DNA of 64,000 bases from Arthrobacter sp. 24S4-2 (GCF_005280255.1 NZ_CP040018.1:4774001-4838000), one strand, 5' to 3'; positions 53,152 to 61,432 are shown, numbered from the stretch's first letter. The notes: a model not told the origin generated them from the letters alone. Numbers and translations are program-made.

Positions 53152-53836
53152 CTGTTCGGCCGGGCGCCGTCGCGCGGCGGGGTGCGTTCCGGGCGCGGCC
53201 GCGGATGACGTACTCGGCCACCGCCAGGTTGACCACCCACCCCGCCCCAAGAAGCACGGCCCGGGTGGGCACATCGGTGGGCCCCACCAGAATGATCCAG
53301 GTGAGGCCCACCACGGCCTGCGTTCCCGCGCCGAGGGCGATCGCGTAGGCACGCGTCATCCAGGCGCTGTGCCGCACGAAGTCCCGCTGCCTCACCGCGG
53401 CCAGCCCCAGGACGATGCTCAGCAGCATCGCGGCGCCGAAGAACAGCCGGAGCGGAACGTCGGTGTGGCCGTCCGGAAGGGGGTAGAACACGGACATCCA
53501 CAGTCCGGACAGTGCGGTGAGCAGGCCGGCCGGGATGAGGATGCGTCCGGCGATGCGGTGCCATCCTCGCCTGCCCCGCAGTGACGGCACGAACTGGAAC
53601 GCCCCGAGCAGGGAGTAGACGGTGACGCTGGCAATGTGAGTCACGACCGGGACGGGGGATGCGAAGAACCGCGCGTTCTGCGGCGTCACAGCGGCACCGG
53701 AGGTCAGTTCGGTAAGACGCAGGGCCCCGAAGATCACCGGAATAAGGCTCAGCAGGATCAACCCGGCGGGCACGGGCCACTGGGGCCGGGAGCGCCGGAC
53801 GGGTTTGACGGCGGCACTGATGGTTTCCGTTGGCAT
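53111..53836 (-). CDS. DUF2306 membrane protein
   Basis: The 241-residue protein has about seven hydrophobic segments. HIASVTVYSLLGAFQFVPSLRG, GWHRIAGRILIPAGLLTALSGLWM and RQRDFVRHSAWMTRAYAIALGAGTQA form the DUF2306 core with several conserved His/Arg. The function is unknown. I chose the ATG at 53836 (MPTETISAAVKPVRR) because the longer frame upstream crosses two operator-like palindromes. Its expression is probably controlled by a TetR-type repressor encoded elsewhere. Confidence 0.85.
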   Translation of the reverse strand: MPTETISAAVKPVRRSRPQWPVPAGLILLSLIPVIFGALRLTELTSGAAVTPQNARFFASPVPVVTHIASVTVYSLLGAFQFVPSLRGRRGWHRIAGRILIPAGLLTALSGLWMSVFYPLPDGHTDVPLRLFFGAAMLLSIVLGLAAVRQRDFVRHSAWMTRAYAIALGAGTQAVVGLTWIILVGPTDVPTRAVLLGAGWVVNLAVAEYVIRGRARNAPRRATAPGRTVSRPSPAVPRRGE

Positions 53837-54240
53837 ATCGGGCCCTTCGCTGGCTGGGTATACGGTGTACACCTCTTGCGAATGACCATAGGTGTACGCC
53901 GTACACTTGTCAATAGATCCCGGCACGGGAACGCCCCTGCGGGCCGCTGTGATGAGTCTCACGCGCAATGAACGGATATTGGCTTGAGGCGCCAGCGCCC
54001 CGCCGTGGATCATGGAAAGGACGGTTGAGAATGCGATTTCCCAGCCGCCGCAGCCTTGGTTTTCACGCTCCGCGCAGAAAACGCAGCGGCTTAGAACGAC
54101 CCAACCTGGTGGACGCAACGAGGCCAAACCAGTGAGCTCCACCGAGCTGCGAAGGCCTCTGAATGTTCACGGAGAGACCCGTCCCGGGCTCCGCACCGAC
54201 GCGAAGCCCAAGACCAAATTAATGAATGAGGCACCGAATA
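53837..54240. other. 404-bp divergent region with operator-like palindromes
   Basis: Apart from the palindromes at 53864-53906 I see nothing supported in this stretch. Open frames on the plus strand lack ribosome sites and family resemblance. Confidence 0.5.
53864..53906. promoter_or_regulatory. Two GTGTAC operator sites
   Basis: GGTGTACACC (53864-53873) is a perfect palindrome, and GTGTAC-GCC-GTACAC (53892-53906) is an inverted repeat with the same half-site. They are 28-70 bp upstream of the DUF2306 start and look like a pair of TetR-type sites. Confidence 0.65.
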
Positions 54241-54438
54241 ATGACGTTCGAAACCAATCACTCAGTGACGCTTAAAATCTGGGACCGCACGGCGGTTGAC
54301 CACACGCTGGACGCCCTGGTGCATGACATTTCAACCAAGGCCAACGCGCACCGCAACGACATCGCCGTCACCCTCAGCGGACCGAACACCTTTACGGTCA
54401 GCCTGAACCGGAAGGCCGCCGAGGGCGTTACCGTCTAG
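54241..54438 (+). CDS. Hypothetical 65-residue protein
   Basis: The small protein (MTFETNHSVTLKIWDRTAVD... VSLNRKAAEGVTV) probably has a beta-alpha-beta layout with no membrane segment. GAGG lies 9 bases before the ATG. A 21-bp perfect hairpin terminator follows 15 bp after the stop, which supports a real, separately transcribed gene. I recognise no family. Confidence 0.65.
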   Translation: MTFETNHSVTLKIWDRTAVDHTLDALVHDISTKANAHRNDIAVTLSGPNTFTVSLNRKAAEGVTV

Positions 54439-54453
54439 GCACCACACTCCAAT

Positions 54454-54497
54454 CGAAAAAGAACGACGGCGGGAACTCCCGCCGTCGTTCTTTTTCG
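54454..54497. terminator. GACGACGGCGGG-type bidirectional terminator, copy 5
   Basis: CGAAAAAGAACGACGGCG with GGA (21 bases, 54454-54474) pairs perfectly with 54477-54497. A-rich and T-rich ends on both sides suit termination of both convergent genes. Confidence 0.92.
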
Positions 54498-54525
54498 TTT
54501 CCGGTGCAAGCAGTTAGTGCAGCGA

Positions 54526-55023
54526 TCAGGCGTGGGCGTGCTCGCTGAGCAGGGCGTCGATCTGGCCGGCGGCTTCCTTCATGCCTTCTTCCATGCCCAT
54601 TTCGACCATCTTGTTCATCTGCTCTTCGGACTCGAAGGTGGACAGTACTGTCATGCGGGTGCGCCCGCCCAGGTCCTCGAGGGTGACTGTCGCGTGGGTG
54701 GTGCCCATGTCCTCGACATGATCGCCGTTGTCGTCGGCAAAACCGTCGTCGAACTCCAGCTGGTTCGGAGCCTGGACGGAGGTGATCCGCCACCATCCGC
54801 GGGCCTTCGTGCCGTCCGGGCCGGTCATGTAATAGGCGGCCTTCCCGCCGGGCTCGAAGTCGAGCTGCTCGAACGTGGCCGGCCAGGTGGGCGGACCCCA
54901 CCAGCGCTCGAGCTGCCGCGGGTCCTCCCAGATCCGCCAGACGCGCTCAACGCCCGCATCGAACTCGGCGACGAGGGTGAAGCTCAGTGCCTCGAGATTC
55001 TTGGTGGAACTGATAACAGTCAT
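54526..55023 (-). CDS. SRPBCC (AHSA1/START-like) protein
   Basis: The 165-residue protein is of the AHSA1-like SRPBCC family: FDAGVERVWRIWEDPRQLERWWGPPTWPATFEQLDFEPGG is the conserved opening and VTLEDLGGRTRMTVLSTFESEEQMNKMVEMGMEEGM the last strand and helix. These proteins bind hydrophobic ligands; the ligand is unknown. It follows the ArsR gene by 14 bp on the same strand, a very common pairing in which the regulator controls the pair. Confidence 0.92.
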   Translation of the reverse strand: MTVISSTKNLEALSFTLVAEFDAGVERVWRIWEDPRQLERWWGPPTWPATFEQLDFEPGGKAAYYMTGPDGTKARGWWRITSVQAPNQLEFDDGFADDNGDHVEDMGTTHATVTLEDLGGRTRMTVLSTFESEEQMNKMVEMGMEEGMKEAAGQIDALLSEHAHA

Positions 55024-55037
55024 TGCGGAACCCTTTC

Positions 55038-55355
55038 CTATCCTTCAGCGAGAATGTCTGCGATCCGGTCGGCGCGCTGCCGCCAGATCGCCTCGTACTC
55101 ATCGAGCAGCCGCCGCGCTTTCTGCAGGCCTTCACGGTTGCCGCGCACCATCTGCTCCCTTCCGCGCTTCTCCTTTGCCACCAGGGAAGCGCGCTCCAAT
55201 ACCGCCACATGCTTCTGGACGGCGGCAAAGCTCATGGCGTAGAGGGCGGCCAGGCCGGAGACCGAATACTCCCCCACCGTCACCCTGCGCACTATGTCGC
55301 GGCGGGTGGCATCGGAGAGCGCCTGAAAGAGGCGGTCCAGTTCGGCGTCACTCAT
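55038..55355 (-). CDS. ArsR-family regulator paired with SRPBCC protein
   Basis: The 105-residue winged helix protein has LFQALSDATRRDIVRRV, VSGLAALYAMSFAAVQKHVAVLERASLV and REGLQKARRLLDEYEAIWRQRADRIADIL. No cysteine metal site is visible, as usual for ArsR proteins next to AHSA1 genes. The ATG at 55355 (MSDAELDRLF) is preferred; the in-frame ATG at 55370 lies inside the operator. Autoregulation through that 20-bp palindrome is likely. Confidence 0.9.
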   Translation of the reverse strand: MSDAELDRLFQALSDATRRDIVRRVTVGEYSVSGLAALYAMSFAAVQKHVAVLERASLVAKEKRGREQMVRGNREGLQKARRLLDEYEAIWRQRADRIADILAEG

Positions 55356-55360
55356 CTGAT

Positions 55361-55380
55361 CTACAACCATTTGGTTGTAG
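55361..55380. promoter_or_regulatory. ArsR operator
   Basis: CTACAACCA-TT-TGGTTGTAG is a perfect 20-bp palindrome directly upstream of the ArsR start. It is the only long palindrome at this promoter. Confidence 0.8.
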
Positions 55381-55411
55381 AATATGACGCCTGTCGAAGG
55401 GTGTCAATAGG

Positions 55412-56788
55412 TTAAGGCTGGCGGAATCCCGCACCGTAGGTCGTGCCAGCCATCAGGTCCCCACCGTCAGCACGGAGCCTGGAGCGCATGGTGCCGGTCT
55501 TCGGTTCCGTGTCGTAGAGCCCGCGTTTGGCGAGTTCCGGCACCACCAGTTCGGCGAAGTCATCAAGGGATCCGGGGCTCACCAGCGGGTTGATCATGTA
55601 GCCGTCCAGCCCTGACTTTGCCGCGTGGTCCTGGATCTGCGACGCAACATCCTCCGGCGTTCCGATGAACAGCAGGTCAGTTCCGCGCGTGACCTCGGAG
55701 AATTTGCGCCGCACGTCCCCGGCGGTGAGCGGCTTCTCCTGCGGCGCCCCCTTGACCACATAGGACGTGAGCCCGTTGGACGCCGTGGTCAGCGGTTCGT
55801 CGTCGGCGTATTTGCTGAGGTCGATCCCGGTATCGCCGGCGTAGCTGACCAGCTGCGCCTCCAGGTGGTAGTTGCGCTGAAGCCCGTCGTACTTGTCCTG
55901 CGCTTCGATCGCAGTGGGCGCGGTAATGATCCGGGCAAGCGCCATGGAGCGCACCTCACCTGCGGGCCGGCCACGCTCCAGCGCCCGGCGGTTGATGTCC
56001 GCCAACCCTGCAGCGATTTCCTGCGGGTCCTTCTTGGGCAGCAGGATCACCTCGGCGTGCTTGGCCGCGAACTCGCGGCCCCGCGGCGACCACCCAGCCT
56101 GGAACAGGGTGGGGGTCCGCTGCGGCGACGGCGACGTCAGCGACGGTCCGTCCACGCGGAAATGCTCGCCGTCGTGGCTGATCGGCTGAACGGAACCGGG
56201 ACGGGCGTACACCTTTCCGCTCTTGCTGCCGACGACGGCGTCGGCAGCCCAGCTGCCCTCCAGCAGCTTGTAGAACACATCCATGAATTCGTCCGCGCGG
56301 CCGTAACGGTCCGCGTGCTTGAGCATCTCGTCCATGCCGAAGTTCCGGGCAGCGCTGGAGAGGTATGACGTGACGATGTTCCAGCCGATCCGGCCGCTGC
56401 TGAGGTGGTCCAGGGTGCCGAAGCGGCGGGCCAGGGAGAACGGGTGCTCGTACGTTGTCGAGGCTGTAATCACGAACGACAGCCGCTCGGTAAGGGCGGC
56501 CAGTGCCGGCACATACATAAAGGGGTCATTCGCCGGCGCTTCCACGGCCCAGCCCAAGGCGGCGTCGGCCGATCCGCCGTATACGTCATAGAGGCCCAGG
56601 ACATCGGCAAAGAACAGTGCATCGAGATTGGCCTGTTCGGCCGTGATGGCCACATCCCGCCAGCGGTCCAGGGAGTTGAGCTCCAGGCGGTTATCAAGCG
56701 GGTGCGTCCAGAGGCTCGGGGCGCCGCCGCAACCGACGCTGGCCTGTTCGTAGAGGGCGAAAAGCAGCGGGGAGGTGGGGGTGCTCAA
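55412..56788 (-). CDS. LLM-class flavin-dependent monooxygenase (NtaA/DszA family)
   Basis: The 458-residue luciferase-like protein uses FMNH2 from a separate reductase to oxidise a substrate. ANLDALFFADVLGLYDVYGG, SARRFGTLDHLSSGRIGWNIVTS (with ARR read as LARR) and PTLFQAGWSPRGREFAAKHAEVILL are the conserved regions of the NtaA/SnaA/DszA group. Members act on nitrilotriacetate, sulfones or pesticides; the substrate here is unknown and no flavin reductase is adjacent. It is divergent from the hypothetical-cyclase pair across a 152-bp A/T-rich gap. Confidence 0.92.
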   Translation of the reverse strand: MSTPTSPLLFALYEQASVGCGGAPSLWTHPLDNRLELNSLDRWRDVAITAEQANLDALFFADVLGLYDVYGGSADAALGWAVEAPANDPFMYVPALAALTERLSFVITASTTYEHPFSLARRFGTLDHLSSGRIGWNIVTSYLSSAARNFGMDEMLKHADRYGRADEFMDVFYKLLEGSWAADAVVGSKSGKVYARPGSVQPISHDGEHFRVDGPSLTSPSPQRTPTLFQAGWSPRGREFAAKHAEVILLPKKDPQEIAAGLADINRRALERGRPAGEVRSMALARIITAPTAIEAQDKYDGLQRNYHLEAQLVSYAGDTGIDLSKYADDEPLTTASNGLTSYVVKGAPQEKPLTAGDVRRKFSEVTRGTDLLFIGTPEDVASQIQDHAAKSGLDGYMINPLVSPGSLDDFAELVVPELAKRGLYDTEPKTGTMRSRLRADGGDLMAGTTYGAGFRQP

Positions 56789-56940
56789 GACGGATCACTT
56801 CGCTTTCATGGACGGAACAACTTCGAGCTATGTGCATTATAGACAAATAAATATGCTTGTGTTGCTCATCACCTTCTGTCAGGATGATGCAAACGCCACG
56901 CGAACTGGCTCCGGACGATCCATGGAAGAGGCATCCAGAC

Positions 56941-57387
56941 ATGAATATTGGAATGAGAAGTGTGCGCAAACTCCGCGTCCACTGGCCCATCGCCGCAGTC
57001 TCGTTGAGGCAGCTGGTGGAGGGCGATCTGGAGGTCCTGAAAGCGGACCCTGGCCTTGCGTCACTTTTTGACACACTGGAGTCATGCCCCGAGCTGGGGG
57101 ATTTTGGAAACTACCGGCACGTCTTCGAATCGAGTCTCGGTTTCGAAGGTTTCACGGCATCGCCGGCAGCGAACCCCACCTTCGGCCGCGCAGGTGAAAG
57201 GACCCTTTCGCCCACCTTTGTCCTGACCACCTACCTGGACGCGGATCTGTCCGGGGAGGCCATCGGCCGACTCCTGGAGCGCATGATCGAAGTCCACCCC
57301 TGGGAGGTGCCGGTCATCGAACTGTCCGATCCGGTCCAGGTCTCCACCGCAGCGGCAATCCGTCCGGCACTGGGCCGGGCGTCATGA
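56941..57387 (+). CDS. Hypothetical protein upstream of cyclase gene
   Basis: The protein of about 148 residues (MNIGMRSVRKLRVHWPIAAV...) is soluble, with RQLVEGDLEVLKADPGLASLF and LSPTFVLTTYLDADLSGEAIGRLLERMIEVHPWEVPVIEL. The last part looks like a ferredoxin-like strand-helix-strand. I recognise no family. AGAGG lies about 10 bases before the ATG; in-frame ATGs at 56884/56887 are alternatives. It overlaps the cyclase gene by 4 bp (ATGA), so the two products probably act together. Confidence 0.65.
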   Translation: MNIGMRSVRKLRVHWPIAAVSLRQLVEGDLEVLKADPGLASLFDTLESCPELGDFGNYRHVFESSLGFEGFTASPAANPTFGRAGERTLSPTFVLTTYLDADLSGEAIGRLLERMIEVHPWEVPVIELSDPVQVSTAAAIRPALGRAS

Positions 57388-58193
57388 CAGTCCAGTCCAT
57401 CGGCGCCCAGTCAACCGGCCCCCAGTCCACCAAAGTCCAGGCCACCGGCATCCAGTCCACCGGCCTCTGGCAGGACTTTCAGTCACTGCTGTCCGGCCGG
57501 TCGTTCACGGACCTGACGCATGCCTTCCACCCGGGCCAGCCACACTTCCCTGCTTTTCCGGACGAAGCCAGGACGGCCTTGTTCGACCTGGAAAAGGGCG
57601 ACGGCTTCACGGCGCACGTCTACTCCATCGTCGGCCAGTGGGGCACCCACGTGGACCCGCCGTCGCACTTCATCCGGGGCGGGCGAACCCTGGACAACAT
57701 CCCGGTTGAAGAGATGATGCTGCCCCTGGTGGTGCTGGACATCAGCACGCGGGCGGCGGGCGACGCGGACGCGACACCAACCCTCGATGACGTCAGCGAA
57801 TGGGAGGAGCGCAACGGCCGGATTCCGGCGGGCGCGTTCGTGGCGCTCCGGACCGGCTGGAGCAACCGCTGGCCGGACCCGGAGGCAATGGCTAACCGGG
57901 ATTCCGACGGCGTCAGCCACACCCCGGGCTGGTCCCGGGACGTGTTGACCTTCCTGGTCGCCGAGCGGAACATCACGGCGATAGGCCACGAGCAGACGGA
58001 TACGGACCCGGGCAAGGCGACGTCGCACCAGGACTTCAGCCTGGAAACGTACATCCTTGCCCAGGACTGCTGGCAGATAGAGTTGCTCGCCAACCTGGAC
58101 AGCCTGCCCGAATCAGGGGCGGTGCTTGTGGCTGCCTGGCCGAAACCTCATGGCGGAAGCGGATTCCCCGCCCGGGTCTTCGCGATCCACTGA
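57384..58193 (+). CDS. Cyclase-family hydrolase (kynurenine formamidase-like)
   Basis: The 269-residue metal-dependent hydrolase has the family motif GQWGTHVDPPSHF, with metal-binding His and Asp (the first His of HxGTHxD is Gln here), and AIGHEQTDTDPG later. Family members cleave amides or cyclic esters of aromatic compounds. Residues 3-27 are five copies of xQSTG from five 15-bp units, an unusual disordered extension. It overlaps the preceding unknown gene by 4 bp and is followed by an IclR regulator 43 bp away. The substrate is unknown. Confidence 0.85.
   Translation: MTVQSIGAQSTGPQSTKVQATGIQSTGLWQDFQSLLSGRSFTDLTHAFHPGQPHFPAFPDEARTALFDLEKGDGFTAHVYSIVGQWGTHVDPPSHFIRGGRTLDNIPVEEMMLPLVVLDISTRAAGDADATPTLDDVSEWEERNGRIPAGAFVALRTGWSNRWPDPEAMANRDSDGVSHTPGWSRDVLTFLVAERNITAIGHEQTDTDPGKATSHQDFSLETYILAQDCWQIELLANLDSLPESGAVLVAAWPKPHGGSGFPARVFAIH
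57390..57464. repeat. Five 15-bp units encoding xQSTG
   Basis: Units encoding VQSIG, AQSTG, PQSTK, VQATG and IQSTG follow each other at the start of the cyclase gene. All are 15 bp long and keep frame. Confidence 0.9.
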
Positions 58194-58236
58194 CCATCCG
58201 CCAGACCGCCGGGCGCCAGCTACTAAGATCGGATCC

Positions 58237-58998
58237 ATGTCGAAGATCTCCAGCATGGGCCGCGGAATGCAAGTCGTCTTCGCCGTCGGCTCCCGTCACG
58301 GCGGAGGTGCGCGGGGCGCGACCGTCGGGGACATTGCCGCAGATCTGGGCAAGGACCGCAGCCAGGTTTCCCGCGGGCTGAAGGCCGCCCAGCAGGAACA
58401 TTTCCTGCTCCGCGGCGAGCACCGGGAGTATTCGCTGGACTGGAGCCTCTACACGGATGCCCAGCTACTCACTGAGCAAAGACTCCGGACCGAGGGGATG
58501 ACGGCGCTGGAGGGGCTCGTCGAGGACACCGGAGAAGGCTGCTTCCTCGGTGTCCTCAGCGGGGACAGCACCGTGACGATCGGTGAGCATGTCCCATCCA
58601 ACAGCACGATGGTGGGCTCGTGGATCGGCCGGCCCTACCCCGCTTACTGCAGCGACGCCGGGCAGGCGCTGCTGTGGGACGCCAGCGACGCCGAGGTCCG
58701 GGCCGTCTTTAGCCAGACCGACTTTGTCCGCCATGGCCCCAACACTCCCGCCGACATTGAAGACTTTCTGGCCCGCCTGGCCCGGGCGCGGGAACGCGGC
58801 TTTTCCGTTGTGGATGAAGAGGCGGAGCCCAATCTGTACTCAGTGGCCGTGCCAGTTCGCGACTTCCGCGGCGAGGCCGTCGCTGCTTTACAGGTGGTGG
58901 GATCAAAGGCGCGTCTGGAACCGAAATGCGAGGGGATTGCCGCTGCAGCCCTGAAGTGGGGCGGGTGGCTTGAAGCGGTACTGGGCCGGCCTAGCTGA
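58237..58998 (+). CDS. IclR-family regulator
   Basis: The 253-residue protein has a winged helix (about 1-70; ATVGDIAADLGKDRSQVSRGLKAA) and an IclR effector domain (about 80-250; GSWIGRPYPAYCSDAGQALLWD, EEAEPNLYSVAVPVRDFRGEAVAALQVVG). It follows the cyclase gene on the same strand and probably controls it. It overlaps the convergent second IclR gene by 8 bp; the two have the same layout and are distant paralogues. Confidence 0.9.
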   Translation: MSKISSMGRGMQVVFAVGSRHGGGARGATVGDIAADLGKDRSQVSRGLKAAQQEHFLLRGEHREYSLDWSLYTDAQLLTEQRLRTEGMTALEGLVEDTGEGCFLGVLSGDSTVTIGEHVPSNSTMVGSWIGRPYPAYCSDAGQALLWDASDAEVRAVFSQTDFVRHGPNTPADIEDFLARLARARERGFSVVDEEAEPNLYSVAVPVRDFRGEAVAALQVVGSKARLEPKCEGIAAAALKWGGWLEAVLGRPS

Positions 58999-59809
58999 CT
59001 CCCCCGCGGCCTGAGCCCGCCACTGACAGGCGCTTTGCTGCCGAGTGGAGCGCCTCGGCAATTTCCTCGGCCCGGACCTCAAAAGCGGCACTGCTGCCGA
59101 GGACCGTGAGGGCTGCCGTCACTCGCCCACCCGGATCCCGGACGGGAACCGCCAACTCGTGGACGCCGTGCTCAAACTCCTCGGCCGCCCTGATGAAACC
59201 CTGTGGGCGGTCCTGTTCCATCAACGCGCACACTTCCGCCGCGGAGTGGGCCGCCCTGGGGCCGCCCACGCCGATAAAGTCCACACCCCGAAGAAGCTCC
59301 TCAACCTCGGCAGCCTTGTGGTCCCACAAGAGGGCCCGGCCCGATCCTGTGCACCAGACAGGTGTGACCATGCCCGGTTTCACAAAACTACCCACCACGC
59401 CGTCATTGCTGGACGTCCGGAGCAGAATCACCCGCACGCCGTCACGGACGGACAGCCGGGCCCGGAGGCCGAACTCCGCCACAAAGAGCTCCAGCTCGCT
59501 CTTGGCCTGGCCGATCCAGCCAACATTGAGGCTGGCCGCAAGCTGGAAGAAGGCCGGGCCGGCACGGAAGGGTCCGCGTTCCACCCGCTCCAGAATGGCC
59601 AGCTCGCACAGCTCCTGGGTAAGCCGGGAAACGCGGCTTTGGTCCATCTCCAGCTCGGCGGCGAGCTGCGATACACCCAGCAGTCCCCTGCCCTGCTTCT
59701 CGCGGTCGACGATGAGCCGGACAATGCGAAGGCCCTGGCCCAGCGATGACGCTTCCGACAATTCCAAGCTGAACCGCTCCCTCTGGTGGACTTCAACGCC
59801 CATTCTCAC
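58991..59809 (-). CDS. IclR-family regulator
   Basis: The 272-residue protein has a winged helix (about 20-90; LLGVSQLAAELEMDQSRVSRLTQEL) and an IclR effector domain (VTPVWCTGSGRALLWDHKAAEVEELL, HELAVPVRDPGGRVTAALTVLG). It lies downstream of the APC permease on the same strand, separated by a strong terminator hairpin, so it has its own promoter. It may control the permease or the homoserine dehydrogenase-like operon. ATG at 59803 is an alternative start. Confidence 0.9.
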   Translation of the reverse strand: MRMGVEVHQRERFSLELSEASSLGQGLRIVRLIVDREKQGRGLLGVSQLAAELEMDQSRVSRLTQELCELAILERVERGPFRAGPAFFQLAASLNVGWIGQAKSELELFVAEFGLRARLSVRDGVRVILLRTSSNDGVVGSFVKPGMVTPVWCTGSGRALLWDHKAAEVEELLRGVDFIGVGGPRAAHSAAEVCALMEQDRPQGFIRAAEEFEHGVHELAVPVRDPGGRVTAALTVLGSSAAFEVRAEEIAEALHSAAKRLSVAGSGRGGVS

Positions 59810-59874
59810 ACAGCGCAGGCAGCCGTGACGGGCGGCTTTGGTCTTGCCGGAAGGCCGGCCTTTGGACGAACACG

Positions 59875-59920
59875 CCAGAGGCCCGGCGGCCGAACACTGG
59901 TTCGGCCGCCGGGCCTCTGG
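59875..59920. terminator. Terminator of the APC permease transcript
   Basis: CCAGAGGCCCGGCGGCCGAAC (59875-59895, 21 bases) pairs perfectly with 59900-59920 around ACTG, about 50 bp past the permease stop on the minus strand. Confidence 0.85.
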
Positions 59921-59971
59921 GGTTGCCGCAGACCTGCCACAGCAGACTAGTTAGCGAACCGCCGCAGCAGG

Positions 59972-61432
59972 CTACCTGGTGAGCTGCCGCCGTCGCCCGT
60001 ACTTGAAGTGGAAGAAGGCGTAGCAGGCGACCACGAAAGGAACGCCGAAGTAAAGGGCAGCGACCTGGTTCGGGTCGAAGGCTATGCCGATCAGCGAGAT
60101 GAGGCACAGCGTGAACGCAAGGACCGGAACCACCGGGAACAGCGGGGCTTTGTAGGCGAGATCGTCGATGTTTCCGCCGTTACGCACGAAGGCCCGCCGG
60201 TGGAAGAAGTGCGACGCCGTGATGGACATCCAGACCCCCACAACGGCGAACCCGGCGACAGACACCAGCGCCAGATACACCGATTCCGGAGCCACCACGC
60301 TGCTGATCAGGGAAGCCAGCCCGCCGACCATGCTGACGCAGAGCGCAATGAGGGGAATCCCCTGTTTGGTCAGCTTCCGGAAAGCCTTCGGCGCGTGCCC
60401 TTCTTCGGACAGGGAAAAGAGCATCCTGGCGCAGGAGAACAGACCGCTGTTTCCGGCGGAGAGCAGGGCGGTGATGATGACGAAGTTCATGATGTCCGCG
60501 GCATAGGGAATGCCGATGGAGGAAAAGACCGTCACGAAGGGGCTCTCGTCCAGGCCCACCTGGTCAAAGGGGATGGTGGCGGCGATGACACCGATGGCGC
60601 CCACGAAGAAGATCAGCAGGCGGAACACGGTGGTCCGCATTGCCTTGGGAATGCTGGTCTCGGGGCTGGCGGTTTCACCCGCTGCGACGCCGATGAGTTC
60701 CGAACCGGAGAACGCGTAGAACACCGCAAGGGCGGTCACCAGGACGCCGGAGAAGCCGTTGGGGAACAGTCCGCCCGAAGTGTTGAAGTTTTCGAACAGG
60801 AACGGGTGGTGGGAACCTCCGGCCAGCGGGTGAAACCCGACCAGCGCGGCGCCGCCAAAGGCAATCAGGACAACGATGGCGCTCACCTTGATGATGGAAA
60901 ACCAGAACTCGGATTCGCCGAAGAAACGCGAGGAGACGGCGTTCAGGGCGAACAGTATGGAGGCGAAGACGACGCACCAGACCCACACCTCAATTCCCGG
61001 GAACCAGCGCTGCATGAGCAGTCCGGCCGCGGTGAACTCCGATCCCAGGGCCACGGCCCAGCACAGCCAGTAGAGCCAGGCCGTGGTGAAACCGGTGGCG
61101 GGACCGATGGATCTGGCGGCGTAGATGTGGAATGCGCCTGAGACCGGATAAGCGATGGCCAGCTCGCCGAGGCAGGCCATGACCAGGTAGACGACGAAGG
61201 CGCCCACGAGGTAGGCGAGGACTGCGCCGAGCGGGCCGGCCTGGGAAATCGTGTAGCCCGAACTGAGGAAGAGGCCGGACCCGATGACGCCGCCCATGGC
61301 GATCATCACCAGGTGCCGCGGGCCCATGGACCGGCGGAGCCCCGGCGCCGGTCCGCGCTCTGATTCAGCGGGTCCCGGTTCAAGTGGTGAAGAAGCCTGC
61401 GGATCCAAGCGTGTTGTGGAAGAGAGTTCCAT
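59972..61432 (-). CDS. APC-family amino acid permease (AAT group)
   Basis: The 486-residue, 12-helix permease has MGPRHLVMIAMGGVIGSGLFL in helix 1, YWLCWAVALGSEFTAAGLLM in helix 3 and GSELIGVAAGETASPETSIP in helix 6. It belongs to the proton-driven AAT group (AroP, ProY, GabP and others). It is divergent from the homoserine dehydrogenase-like/aldehyde dehydrogenase pair and may import their substrate. The last part is Arg-rich (FKYGRRRQLTR). Confidence 0.92.
   Translation of the reverse strand: MELSSTTRLDPQASSPLEPGPAESERGPAPGLRRSMGPRHLVMIAMGGVIGSGLFLSSGYTISQAGPLGAVLAYLVGAFVVYLVMACLGELAIAYPVSGAFHIYAARSIGPATGFTTAWLYWLCWAVALGSEFTAAGLLMQRWFPGIEVWVWCVVFASILFALNAVSSRFFGESEFWFSIIKVSAIVVLIAFGGAALVGFHPLAGGSHHPFLFENFNTSGGLFPNGFSGVLVTALAVFYAFSGSELIGVAAGETASPETSIPKAMRTTVFRLLIFFVGAIGVIAATIPFDQVGLDESPFVTVFSSIGIPYAADIMNFVIITALLSAGNSGLFSCARMLFSLSEEGHAPKAFRKLTKQGIPLIALCVSMVGGLASLISSVVAPESVYLALVSVAGFAVVGVWMSITASHFFHRRAFVRNGGNIDDLAYKAPLFPVVPVLAFTLCLISLIGIAFDPNQVAALYFGVPFVVACYAFFHFKYGRRRQLTR

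Noticed and set aside
49668..53352. Long minus-strand open frames opposite the permease and the ThDP enzyme
   Set aside because: Both strands are open because of G/C-rich third positions; the plus-strand proteins have clear family motifs and ribosome sites.
54012..54275. Plus-strand frame before the 65-residue protein
   Set aside because: No ribosome site or family resemblance, and it overlaps the better-supported small gene in another frame.
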